Of a stretch of DNA of 64,000 nucleotides, positions 20,555-28,595 are shown in pieces. Made by a program: the position numbers and the translations under genes. Numbering within the stretch: the first letter of the stretch is position 1; the number at the start of each line of letters is the position of its first letter. Origin of the DNA: Arthrobacter sp. H16F315 (GTDB taxonomy: Bacteria > Actinomycetota > Actinomycetes > Actinomycetales > Micrococcaceae); assembly GCF_024124825.1 (NCBI RefSeq), contig NZ_JAMXSS010000002.1, positions 2,294,001-2,358,000 of the forward strand. Reading direction: 5' to 3'. The notes under the pieces are model-generated. The model was not told the origin of the DNA. It saw only the letters and a list, made by a program, of their open reading frames with translations, and did no database searches.

Positions 20555-21453
20555 ATGACTGGATTTGCCAGTCTTCCCCGGTCCCGGTCCCGGCCGCCGA
20601 GCCGGCATCGGACGAACTCGGGGTCCTGCAGGAGATCCGCGGCGTCCTTGCGGGGGAGCGCTTCGCCCTGCTGACGGGCGCCGGGCTGAGCACGGATTCG
20701 GGCATCCCGGATTACCGCGGCCCGGGAGCCGCTCCACGGGCGCCCATGACGTACCAGGAATTTATCGGCGAAGCGGACAACAGGCGCCGCTATTGGGCGC
20801 GCAACCACATCGGCTGGTCCCACCTGCGCCGCGCCGACCCCAATGAGGGCCACGCCGCCGTCGCCCGCCTGGAACGCCGGGGGCTGCTCACCGGGCTCAT
20901 CACCCAGAACGTTGACCGGCTCCACGAGGCCGCCGGGAGCATCAACGTGGTTGACCTGCACGGCCGTTTTGACCAGGTCGCCTGCCTTTCGTGCCACCGG
21001 CGTTACAGCAGGACGCTCTTGGCGGGAGTGCTGACGGAACTGAATCCCGGCTTCCTGGACCGGGCGCTGGCCGCCGGGGCGGTGGAAATGGCTCCCGACG
21101 CCGATGCCACAGTCGAGGATGCCGCCCTGATCCGGACTTTTGTGGTGGCCAACTGTCCGGCCTGCGGCGGCATGCTGAAGCCGGATTTTGTCTACTTCGG
21201 CGAAAACGTTCCCAAGGACCGGGTGGAGCGTTCTTATTCCATGGTGGACGACGCCGCGGCGCTACTGGTGGCCGGTTCTTCGCTGACTGTGATGAGCGGG
21301 TTGCGGTTTGCCCGGCATGCCGCCAAGCACGGCAAGCCCGTTGTGATCATCAACCGGGGCCAGACCCGAGGAGATGATCTCGCCACCATAAAGCTCGATG
21401 CCGGGGTCAGTGAAGCACTCAGCTGGCTCGCATCCGAACTGCCGCCGCTCTGA
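20555..21453 (+). CDS. NAD-dependent protein deacylase (sirtuin), frameshifted near the 5' end
   Basis: Sir2-family enzyme that removes acyl groups from lysines using NAD. Visible motifs are [15 protein letters not shown] (NAD binding), TQNVDRLH, the HG of VDLHG, and two Cys pairs for zinc (CLSC and CPAC). The core frame has no ATG, GTG or TTG upstream of an internal ATG at 20746, which would remove the NAD motif. ATG 20555 (MTGFASLP) enters this frame if one C is added to the C4 run at 20576-20579, giving about 299 aa. I take this as a sequencing deletion. Confidence 0.82.
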
Positions 21454-21544
21454 ACCGTTCAGGGTTCGATTGGCGCTCTGCCGGGTTCATCCGGTACAGT
21501 AACTGTTCGTTGGTTCAAGCGCGCAAGCGCCGAATCAGCGGTTT

Positions 21545-21620
21545 GGGTCTTTAGCTCAGCTGGTAGAGCGCCACGTTTACACCGTGGATGTCATCGGTTC
21601 GATCCCGGTAGGACCCACCA
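21545..21620 (+). tRNA. tRNA-Val (anticodon TAC)
   Basis: Full cloverleaf: acceptor GGGTCTT pairs with AGGACCC, D stem GCTC/GAGC, anticodon stem CCACG/CGTGG with loop TTTACAC, and T arm ATCGG-TTCGATC-CCGGT. The CCA end is encoded at 21618-21620. The anticodon TAC reads GUA valine codons. Confidence 0.96.
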
Positions 21621-21622
21621 GT

Positions 21623-21667
21623 AAAACCCCGTCAGTGCAGGCCTCATGGCCGCGCGGCGGGGTTTTT
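21623..21667 (+). terminator. terminator after tRNA-Val
   Basis: AAAACCCCG (21623-21631) pairs with CGGGGTTTT (21658-21666), followed by more T. It lies two bases after the tRNA CCA end. A typical intrinsic terminator. Confidence 0.8.
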
Positions 21668-21724
21668 GGCTTAACGGTTTTTGGTGCCGCAGAAATTGTC
21701 ACAGCCTCCCCTTACGTTGGCTGG

Positions 21725-22015
21725 ATGGAACATGTGATGGTGAAGACCTGCCCTGACGGCAGGCCGGTGGCGGTGGTGCACAGCGGCCGTGAATGGACGG
21801 TCGGAGCCGAGCCGGTACGTTGGTTTGAACGCGTGAGCTGGTGGGAGGCGGAACGCCGGATGCCTCGGGGACTGAGCCGGGTCGACGTCGAGGTCTGGCA
21901 GATCCAGGTGAGGCTGGGACACAACCTCGGCTCGGCACTGACCACCATGGAACTCATCCGGGACGGACTCGGCGGCGGCTGGCGGCTGCGTGGCGCCGTG
22001 GCAGACGCGGCGTAG
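21725..22015 (+). CDS. small hypothetical protein, DUF6504-like
   Basis: A 96-aa protein (MEHVMVKTCPDGRPVAV...) with a Trp-rich middle (WTVGAEPVRWFERVSWWEAE) and VEVWQIQVRLG near residue 62. This resembles small actinobacterial proteins grouped as DUF6504, but the match is from memory and weak. It has no signal peptide or membrane segment. No clear ribosome site precedes ATG 21725; other in-frame starts are possible. Three 18-base repeats follow its stop in the same reading frame. Confidence 0.55.
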   Translation: MEHVMVKTCPDGRPVAVVHSGREWTVGAEPVRWFERVSWWEAERRMPRGLSRVDVEVWQIQVRLGHNLGSALTTMELIRDGLGGGWRLRGAVADAA

Positions 22016-22030
22016 CGGCCCGATCGCCAA

Positions 22031-22084
22031 GTGGCACTTGAAAAGCCGGTGGCACTGGAAAAGCTGGTGGCAATGGAAAAGCCT
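22031..22084 (+). repeat. three tandem 18-base repeats
   Basis: Units GTGGCAC(T/A)(T/G)GAAAAGCYK at 22031-22048, 22049-22066 and 22067-22084. They lie in the reading frame of the preceding gene, after its TAG, and would read VALEKP-VALEKL-VAMEKP. They run straight into a hairpin terminator. Confidence 0.8.
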
Positions 22085-22123
22085 TCCACCGCGACTATTG
22101 GGGGATGCCGCGGTGGAAGGCTT
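22079..22123 (+). terminator. hairpin after the small hypothetical gene
   Basis: 15-bp perfect arms (22079-22093 and 22109-22123, AAGCCTTCCACCGCG and its complement) with a 15-base loop. It starts inside the last 18-base repeat. Confidence 0.7.
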
Positions 22124-22280
22124 GTATCGAATATACCGTGAATGCCGCGAAATGTGAAACTTCCCGGGACGGCCGGGCAGCGGGTATTTGCCCTAATCGA
22201 TGGCGAAAGTCGGCTGGGTTTTTTCGGCCACTGCGGTTCACCATCTTCAGCAGTATCCGGCCGGGACCTAGGATGGCTTG

Positions 22281-23111
22281 ATGACCGCCACACCTTCCCG
22301 CCGCATTGCCCGAGTCCGCCCGCTGGCATGCGTTTCGGCGGACGAAAGCTTCTTTGTCGAAAACGATTCGCCGGACTTCGAGAGTGCAGCAGGAAGGGCG
22401 TGGACTGTGGTTGCCACCCCCTTTCCGGGGTCCCTGGCCAACGCCGGCAGTGTGCCCCGGGACGGCTGGGAGCCCGGTGCCAGTGTGCACGAAAGCACTT
22501 TCGTGTTCCTGGCCCCAAGTGTCCCCGCGAACGTGCTGGGGATGGCGCACAACACGGGCCAGCCCGGGCGGGACCTGCCTCCGCAGGCTTTCCACAAGGC
22601 AGCGACGAGCGTAGTTGGCCCCGGAGCGGCAATTGAACTAGGGCCCGACCTTGGCAGGGTGGACCCTGAAGCGGAACTGACTATAGTCATCGGCAGCGAA
22701 TCCCGCCGGCTCACGCCCGGTACCGCGCGGTCTGCAGTTTTGGGTTTTACGATCGGAAATGACGTCTCCGCCAGGGAGCTGCAGGAAACGGACTCATTGT
22801 GGGTGAGTGCCAAGAGCCGGGATACGTTCACCCCCGTGGGGCCCTGGGTGGTCACCGGGCTGGAGGACGGTGACCTCGCCATCGGGATCAGGCACAACGG
22901 CACGGAGCTCAAGGCGGCAAGCTCCGCCGATCTCGGATGGGGAGTGGACGAAATCCTGGTCTATCTAACGTCCTTTATGACACTTCACCCCGGCGACCTG
23001 GTGCTCACGGGCTTCCCGGCCGAATGTGCACGACTTGTCCCCGGGGACACCGTCACGTGCCGCATCGAGGGCATTGGTGAGCTGACGAATCCCGTACTGG
23101 GCACCGACTGA
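22281..23111 (+). CDS. fumarylacetoacetate hydrolase family protein
   Basis: A 276-aa enzyme of the FAH superfamily, metal-dependent hydrolases, isomerases or decarboxylases acting on 2-oxo acids such as acylpyruvates. The metal ligands are visible as acidic residues in DPEAELTIVIG and FTIGNDVSARELQ, and the C-terminal HPGDLVLTGFP motif is typical. ATG 22281 has AGGATGG upstream. Its place next to an IclR regulator and a transporter suggests a catabolic step, but the substrate cannot be read from the sequence. Confidence 0.88.
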   Translation: MTATPSRRIARVRPLACVSADESFFVENDSPDFESAAGRAWTVVATPFPGSLANAGSVPRDGWEPGASVHESTFVFLAPSVPANVLGMAHNTGQPGRDLPPQAFHKAATSVVGPGAAIELGPDLGRVDPEAELTIVIGSESRRLTPGTARSAVLGFTIGNDVSARELQETDSLWVSAKSRDTFTPVGPWVVTGLEDGDLAIGIRHNGTELKAASSADLGWGVDEILVYLTSFMTLHPGDLVLTGFPAECARLVPGDTVTCRIEGIGELTNPVLGTD

Positions 23112-23207
23112 CCGGGGGACCTGGCGGGAACCGCCCGGTCGGTTGCCAGGGGGAGTGCCGCTCCAGGATGGGCGCGGTTTCCGGCGCCAGACATTATGAT
23201 GGGTACT

Positions 23208-23223
23208 GTTCAACTGACTGAAC
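23208..23223 (+). promoter_or_regulatory. candidate IclR operator (autoregulation)
   Basis: GTTCA-N6-TGAAC, an inverted repeat about 50 bases upstream of the IclR gene. The same half-site pattern recurs at 24158 and 26812 in front of the transporter and hydroxyacid dehydrogenase genes. Confidence 0.45.
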
Positions 23224-23274
23224 GAGTCGAAAAAGTGGCCCCGGCTACGGACGCGCTAAATCCGAAGGAGAATC

Positions 23275-24072
23275 ATGGCCGATTCCCGAGTTCCCCGAAC
23301 CTCCGAAGGCCTGGGAAGCGCCTCGCCTGCCCCGGCCGTGACCCGCGCCGCTGCAGTTCTCGAGGCGTTGTCTGCCTCCGCGACCGGGCGCCTGACCCTG
23401 AGTGATCTCGCCCGCGAGCTGGGAATTCCGAAGTCGTCCACATCGAATCTCCTGCTGGCCCTTGAGGAGGCCCGACTCATCAGCCGGCAAGGCGCCGAGT
23501 TCACCCTCGGCCGCAAGTTGGTTGAACTTGGCGCCGCCTACCTGAGTCGTCTTGATGAGGTCCAGGAGTTCTACCGATTCTGCGAACAGGCCCCGACGCT
23601 CTCCGGCGAGACCGTCCGCATTGCGATGCTGGACGGCACGAATGTTATCTATCTGGCCCGCTATGAAGGCCACCCGGCGGTCCGCCTGACCTCGAATATC
23701 GGGGACAAAATGCCGGTCTCCCTCTGTGCCGTAGGCAAAGCCCTGGTGGCCCGGCTGCACGACCACGACATTGCCGAAATGTTCCCGGACGACGCCGAAC
23801 TTCCCGTGCTGACGCCGAAGTCGCTGCGGACCGGCGCCGAATTCAAGGCCCAGCTTGCCGGCATCCGGGACGAGGGCTATGCCTTCGAGGACGAGGAGTC
23901 GACCACCGGGGTGGTGTGCCTGGCCGTTGCGGTCCCCACCCGCGGTGCGCATGGACCAAGCCTCGGGCTCTCGGTCACCGCTTTGAAAGCGACATTCTCG
24001 CCGGAACAGGGCGCGCTGATGGTGAAGGAACTCAAGGAGCTGGCCAGGTCCCTGGGAAACCCGATGGGATAG
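23275..24072 (+). CDS. IclR family transcriptional regulator
   Basis: A 265-aa regulator with an N-terminal winged helix (LTLSDLARELGIPKSSTSNLL, about residues 40-60) and a C-terminal effector domain (PVSLCAVGKALVA; GYAFEDEESTTGVVCLAVAV). IclR proteins usually control adjacent catabolic genes in response to an aromatic or organic acid. AAGGAG precedes ATG 23275. It follows the FAH-family gene and precedes the transporter, both plus strand. It is the probable binder of the GTTCA-N6-TGA sites. Confidence 0.93.
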   Translation: MADSRVPRTSEGLGSASPAPAVTRAAAVLEALSASATGRLTLSDLARELGIPKSSTSNLLLALEEARLISRQGAEFTLGRKLVELGAAYLSRLDEVQEFYRFCEQAPTLSGETVRIAMLDGTNVIYLARYEGHPAVRLTSNIGDKMPVSLCAVGKALVARLHDHDIAEMFPDDAELPVLTPKSLRTGAEFKAQLAGIRDEGYAFEDEESTTGVVCLAVAVPTRGAHGPSLGLSVTALKATFSPEQGALMVKELKELARSLGNPMG

Positions 24073-24137
24073 CACGGCCGCCCGGCTCGAGCGGGCGTGG
24101 CATTACGGAAATTAAATCTGCTGTAAGACTTGCCAAC

Positions 24138-24174
24138 TGATCACTATGTTGTACGCTGTTCAACATAGTGATCA
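24138..24174. promoter_or_regulatory. 14-bp perfect inverted repeat upstream of the transporter gene
   Basis: TGATCACTATGTTG (24138-24151) and its exact complement (24161-24174) flank nine bases. It ends 68 bases before the transporter start. Its right half contains GTTCA-N6-TGATC, the motif seen before the IclR gene. A likely operator. Confidence 0.55.
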
Positions 24175-24242
24175 ACGTCTCGCGGTGTTGCCACTATCCC
24201 ACCAGGCCAACGGGGGTCTGGAGTGTTCTTGAGGGAGTGCTT

Positions 24243-25592
24243 GTGACAACCAGTACCAATATTCCGCTTGCCGATTCGGACGATGAGGTCGTCGACCCGG
24301 ATCAGCTGCGAAGGGCAACTCTTGCCAGCTCCGTGGGCTCCGCCCTGGAGTACTACGACTTCTACATCTACGGACTGGCCTCGGCCCTGATCTTTGGCCC
24401 GCTGTTCTTCAAGCCGCTCGGCGAAGACGGAGCGTTGATCGCATCGTTCGCCACCTATGGGGTGGGCTTCGCGGCCCGGCCGTTTGGCGGCATGGTCTTC
24501 GGCTACATCGGCGACCGGTTCGGCCGCAAAATGGTCCTCATCCTCACGATCGGCCTGATGGGTACTGCCAGCTTTGCCATCGGCCTGCTGCCGACCTACG
24601 AACAGGCGGGCATGCTGGGTGCCATTCTCCTGGTGACGCTGCGTATCTTCCAGGGCCTGGGTGCCGGCGCCGAACAGGCCGGCGCCACCACCTTGATTTC
24701 CGAGGTTGCACCCCGCCGCCGCCGCGGCTTCTTCGCGTCGCTCCCGTTTGTCGGCATCCAGTTGGGGACCCTGCTCGGCGCCGGCACGTTTGCCCTCATC
24801 GCCATGGCTGACAAGGCCGTCCTGGAAGGCTGGCTGTGGCGGGTACCCTTCCTGGCGAGTGTCGTCCTGATCGCGGTGGCCATCTTCATTCGGCTCCGCC
24901 TGAAAGAGACGCCGGTCTTCCAGGAACTGGAGAAGCACAAAAATGTGGTCAAGAACCCCATCGGCCAGCTCTGGAAGCACTCCAAGAAGAACGTCCTGAT
25001 CGGCATCGGCCTCCGGATGGGCGAGAACGGGAACTCCTCGATCTACTCCGCCCTCCTTATTGCGTTCCTCGCCGCCAAGGACGGCGTCTTCCCGGGCGAC
25101 AAGTTCATCGGCCCCGTCGGCCTGCTCATCGCCGCCGGCTTCGCCGCGGTGATGGTGGTCACGTTCGGTGCCTTGTCGGACCGTTTCGGCCGGGTCCCCG
25201 TCTACCGCTACGGTGCGCTGTTCCAGGCGGCCATCGCCTTGCCGGCGTTCTATCTGGTCACACTGGGCAATGTCACGCTGGTATGGATTGTTATGGTGGT
25301 CGGAATCGCCCTGGGTGTGCAGTCAATGCTCGGCCCGCAGTGCCCGCTCCTGCCCGAACTCTTCGGCTCCCAGTACCGGTTCACCGGTGTTGCCATGAGC
25401 CGTGAACTCTCAGCCGTTTTGGCCGGCGGACTGGTCCCGCTGGTGGGAGCCTCGCTTTTGGCCGCCACGGACCACTCCTGGCTGGTCCTCGCCATCTACT
25501 CGCTGGTGCTGGCCCTGATCTCCTTTGCCACCACGTTCTTCACCCCCGAGACCGTGGGCCGGGACCTGCGCCTCACGGAGGACGCCCACTAA
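24243..25592 (+). CDS. MFS transporter, metabolite:H+ symporter (MHS) type
   Basis: A 449-aa major facilitator protein with about 12 hydrophobic segments. It starts with an acidic cytoplasmic tail and the MHS-type entry SSVGSALEYYDFYIYG. The loop 2-3 signature GDRFGRK is present and repeats as SDRFGRV in the second half. The group includes carriers of shikimate, 2-oxoglutarate, citrate and related acids. GTG 24243 is chosen for GAGGGAG five bases upstream. It is probably regulated by the palindrome at 24138-24174 and ends at a strong hairpin. Confidence 0.92.
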   Translation: MTTSTNIPLADSDDEVVDPDQLRRATLASSVGSALEYYDFYIYGLASALIFGPLFFKPLGEDGALIASFATYGVGFAARPFGGMVFGYIGDRFGRKMVLILTIGLMGTASFAIGLLPTYEQAGMLGAILLVTLRIFQGLGAGAEQAGATTLISEVAPRRRRGFFASLPFVGIQLGTLLGAGTFALIAMADKAVLEGWLWRVPFLASVVLIAVAIFIRLRLKETPVFQELEKHKNVVKNPIGQLWKHSKKNVLIGIGLRMGENGNSSIYSALLIAFLAAKDGVFPGDKFIGPVGLLIAAGFAAVMVVTFGALSDRFGRVPVYRYGALFQAAIALPAFYLVTLGNVTLVWIVMVVGIALGVQSMLGPQCPLLPELFGSQYRFTGVAMSRELSAVLAGGLVPLVGASLLAATDHSWLVLAIYSLVLALISFATTFFTPETVGRDLRLTEDAH

Positions 25593-25625
25593 TCATCCCC
25601 GCCGGTCAGGCGGGGGCCCAAAGAA

Positions 25626-25671
25626 GCAGAGGCTGCGCCACCTTCCACCCGGGAGGGGGCGCAGCCTCTGC
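25626..25671. terminator. terminator between convergent transporter and dehydrogenase genes
   Basis: 14-bp perfect arms GCAGAGGCTGCGCC (25626-25639) and complement (25658-25671), between the stops of the plus-strand transporter and the minus-strand dehydrogenase. Confidence 0.75.
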
Positions 25672-25754
25672 TGCGGGACGGTACGTGGAAACCCGTGCTG
25701 TGCCGGGCCGTCCCGGGTCGCGCCGGGGCGGACCTAATAGGAGCCGGGGTGGAC

Positions 25755-26820
25755 CTAGTAGAAGTGGACGGTGTCCACGACGTGGAGGAGTTCGCCGCCG
25801 GCCAGGAAGGTCCGCAGGTTGCCGCAGAAACGCTCCGTGATCAGCCGGTTTTCGGCCGCACTGAGGGCCGAGGTGTGCGGGGAAACCATCACCTTGGGGT
25901 GGTTCCACAGCCGGCTGTCCTGCGGGAGTGGCTCCACCGCAAATACGTCAAGGCAGGCGTAGGAGACCTGGCCGTTGTCGAGTGCTTCGAGCAGGGCTTC
26001 CTCGTCCACCACGGTGCCACGGCCCACGTTCACAAAGACGGTGCCCGAGTTTCATGGCCGCGAATATTTCGCGGCTGAAGAGTTTCTCGGTGTACGGCGT
26101 GCCCGGAAGGGTATTAACGACGGCGTCCGCGGTGGCAAGCAGGCGGGAGAGGCCGTTGTTGTCAGCGACTTCTTCGATGCCGTCGATGGGCTCCACAACC
26201 CGCTTGGTGCCGCTGACGCGCATGCCCAAGGCGCGGGCGATACGTGCGGTTTCGAGTCCGATCTCGCCCAGGCCGGTGACCACCAGGTTGGAGCCGTTGA
26301 CGAGCCTGGTGGGGGTGCGGAGTTCGGGCCAGTTCCTGGCCGCCTGGTCCCGCGCCAGCTCCGCGCTGCGCTTGAATCCGTTGAGGATGCCGAGCGCGGC
26401 GAATTCGGCGAGCGGCAGTGCGTGAACACCCGCGGAAGTGGTCACGGTGAATTTCTGCAGGGATGCGGCATCCAGCCCCGATGCCTTGACGGCACCGCCG
26501 GCGCCCGCCGCCATGGCATGGATCCAGGCCAGGTGGGGGTTGCTGCCCGCGATCCGGGCCAGGCCCGCCGGGCTTTCGTTGGGGAAACCGTAGAGGACCT
26601 GTGCCTGGTTCAGCATGTCCCAGTAGCGTTCCTCCTGCTCCGGCGTCCGGCGGAAGTCCGGATCTCCGGAGTGGTCAGCGGGGAAGCGTTCCGGGGGCAA
26701 CAGTTCTGGTTCGTAAAGGACGGTAACGGACGGATCTACTGCGCGGATGCGCTCCACTAGCTCAGCTTCGAGCGGGACGGCGATCGCGACGATGGTTTGG
26801 GGCGTCATAGTGTTCATCAT
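25755..26820 (-). CDS. D-isomer-specific 2-hydroxyacid dehydrogenase, frameshifted
   Basis: NAD(P)-dependent 2-hydroxyacid dehydrogenase. The first frame (to about 26050) has the catalytic-domain half and the Rossmann motif GLGEIGLETARIAR. The second has NVGRGTVVDEEAL and the catalytic His in SPHTSAL. The parts join after FAAMK if one base is removed near 26047-26053, giving about 354 aa. I infer a sequencing insertion. The start is uncertain: no ribosome site precedes MMNTMTPQ, so leaderless translation is possible. It is divergent from the next gene over a 61-base promoter region carrying repeats. Confidence 0.82.
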
Positions 26821-26846
26821 ACTGAATGGAGGTTAGGATACTGAAC
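26812..26846. promoter_or_regulatory. candidate operator in the divergent promoter
   Basis: GTTCA-N6-TGAAT at 26812-26827 matches the IclR-site pattern. ATACTGAA occurs twice, at 26819 and 26838, 19 bases apart. The region overlaps the start of the hydroxyacid dehydrogenase and lies upstream of the plus-strand dehydrogenase operon. Confidence 0.4.
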
Positions 26847-26881
26847 AGATTTGAAAGATAAACCGGACGGAATGAGGCAGC

Positions 26882-27829
26882 ATGGAACTGGACCGCAAGG
26901 AAGCGGGGTTCGTCGGCCTGGGGCTGATGGGTGCGCCAATGGCAGCAAACCTCCTCACCGCGGGGTGGGCCGTGACCGGGTGGAACCGCTCCGCTGCGGC
27001 CCTGGACACACTCGTAGCCCTCGGCGGCACCCGCGCCGCCAGCGTGGACGCGCTCCGCGACACGCCGGTCATCATCTTTATGCTCCCGGACCTTGCCCAG
27101 ATCGAGGACTCGGCGGCCGGACTCCTGGCCAGCTGGTCCGCGGCACCGCCGGCCCCCGGCACCGCCGTGGTGGTTATGAGCAGCGTCTCGCCGGCCGCGG
27201 TGCAGGACTTCGGTGCCCGGGTCGCCACGGCGAGCGGCGGCAACGCCGTCGTCGTCGATGCCCCCGTCAGCGGCGGCACCCAAGGTGCAGCGGACGGAAC
27301 CCTCGCCATTATGGCCGGTGCCGAGGACGGGGACTTCCAGCGGCTCCTGCCGCTCTTCGACGCCTTGGGCAGCACGGTACGGCGGCTGGGACCACTGGGG
27401 TCCGGATCGCTCGCCAAAGCCTGCAACCAGCTCATCGTGGGAACCACGACGGCGGCGCTCGCCGAAGCCGCGGAGCTCGCCGAACGCTCCGGCATGGACG
27501 TCGCTGCCCTCTATGACGTCCTCTCCGGCGGCCTGGCCGGAAGCCGGGTCCTGGACCTCGTGGGACCCCGGATCGCCGCGAAAGACTACGAACCCACGGG
27601 CCCCGCCAAGTTTATGCACAAGGACTTGTCCTTTGTCCTGGAAAGCGCCGCCGCCGTCCAGGCTGCCGTCCCGATGGCCGACGCCGGCGTGAGGCTCTAT
27701 GCGGAGCTCAAACGCCAGGGGCTGGGGGAGCGGGATCTCGCCGTCGTCCGGCAAACCATCTCGAATCTCAGCGACCATCCAACCGACAAACCAGGCAGCA
27801 GCCAGCAAGTGAGGACCAGCGAACTATGA
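26882..27829 (+). CDS. NAD(P)-dependent beta-hydroxyacid dehydrogenase (3-hydroxyisobutyrate/tartronate semialdehyde reductase family)
   Basis: A 315-aa enzyme of the 6-phosphogluconate-dehydrogenase-like superfamily. Motifs are GLGLMGAPMAANL (NAD binding, about 13-25), DAPVSGGTQGA (substrate loop) and GSGSLAKACNQL with the catalytic lysine. Possible substrates include 3-hydroxyisobutyrate and tartronate semialdehyde; the sequence alone does not decide. It is the first gene of a three-gene operon and overlaps the following SDR gene by four bases (ATGA). Confidence 0.88.
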   Translation: MELDRKEAGFVGLGLMGAPMAANLLTAGWAVTGWNRSAAALDTLVALGGTRAASVDALRDTPVIIFMLPDLAQIEDSAAGLLASWSAAPPAPGTAVVVMSSVSPAAVQDFGARVATASGGNAVVVDAPVSGGTQGAADGTLAIMAGAEDGDFQRLLPLFDALGSTVRRLGPLGSGSLAKACNQLIVGTTTAALAEAAELAERSGMDVAALYDVLSGGLAGSRVLDLVGPRIAAKDYEPTGPAKFMHKDLSFVLESAAAVQAAVPMADAGVRLYAELKRQGLGERDLAVVRQTISNLSDHPTDKPGSSQQVRTSEL

Positions 27830-28595
27830 GTGGACTTTTTGATTTGACCGGTCGGGTTGCGTTGGTGACAGGTTCCAGCCGGGGGATTGGTAATGCGTTG
27901 GCGCGGGCGTTGGCTGATGCGGGGGCCACTGTGGTGCTGAATGGGATGGATCCGGGGCGGCTTGCGGTGGCTGCGGCGGCGATGGCCGCCGATTATCCGC
28001 CCGGCCGGGTGCATAGTTGCGGTTTCGATGTGAGGGTCGATTCCGAGGCGGCCAGGGGGTGGCGTGGGTGGAGGAGAACGTGGGTCCGCTGGAGATCCTG
28101 GTGAACAATGCCGGTATCCAGCACCGGGTGCCCATGCTTGAGCTTGACGTAGCTGATTGGGATCGGGTGATTTCCACGGACCTGACCAGTGCGTTCCTTG
28201 TCGGGCGGGCGGCCGCGCGGCAGATGATTGCCCGCGGCCGGGGCAAGATCATCAATATTTGTTCGGTGCAGACGGACTTGGCCCGGCCGACGATTGCCCC
28301 TTATGTGGCGGCCAAAGGGGGTTTGCGGAACCTGACCCGGGCGATGACGGCGGAGTGGGCGGGGTCCGGGCTGCAGATCAACGGCATTGCCCCCGGCTAC
28401 ATCCACACGGAAATGACGCAGAACCTGGTGGACGATGAGGCGTTTAACGCCTGGATCCTGGGCCGGACCCCGGCGCACCGGTGGGGGACCGTGCAGGACC
28501 TGGCCGGTCCGGCGGTGTGGCTTGCCTCGGACGGGTCGAATTTCGTCAACGGCCAAACCATCTTCATCGATGGCGGAATGACGGTGGTGGTCTGA
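27826..28595 (+). CDS. SDR oxidoreductase, gluconate 5-dehydrogenase-like, frameshifted
   Basis: Short-chain dehydrogenase with GSSRGIG, NNAGIQHR, a catalytic Ser in NICSVQTD and Tyr/Lys in YVAAKGG. The pattern NNAGIQHR...PTIAPYVAAKGG is typical of gluconate 5-dehydrogenases (IdnO), which interconvert 5-keto-D-gluconate and D-gluconate. The frame breaks after VDSEAARG at the G5 run 28055-28059. Adding one G restores VAWVEENVGPLEILVNNAG and about 256 aa. It overlaps the genes on both sides by one to four bases, with idnD-like next, which supports the pathway call. Confidence 0.85.
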
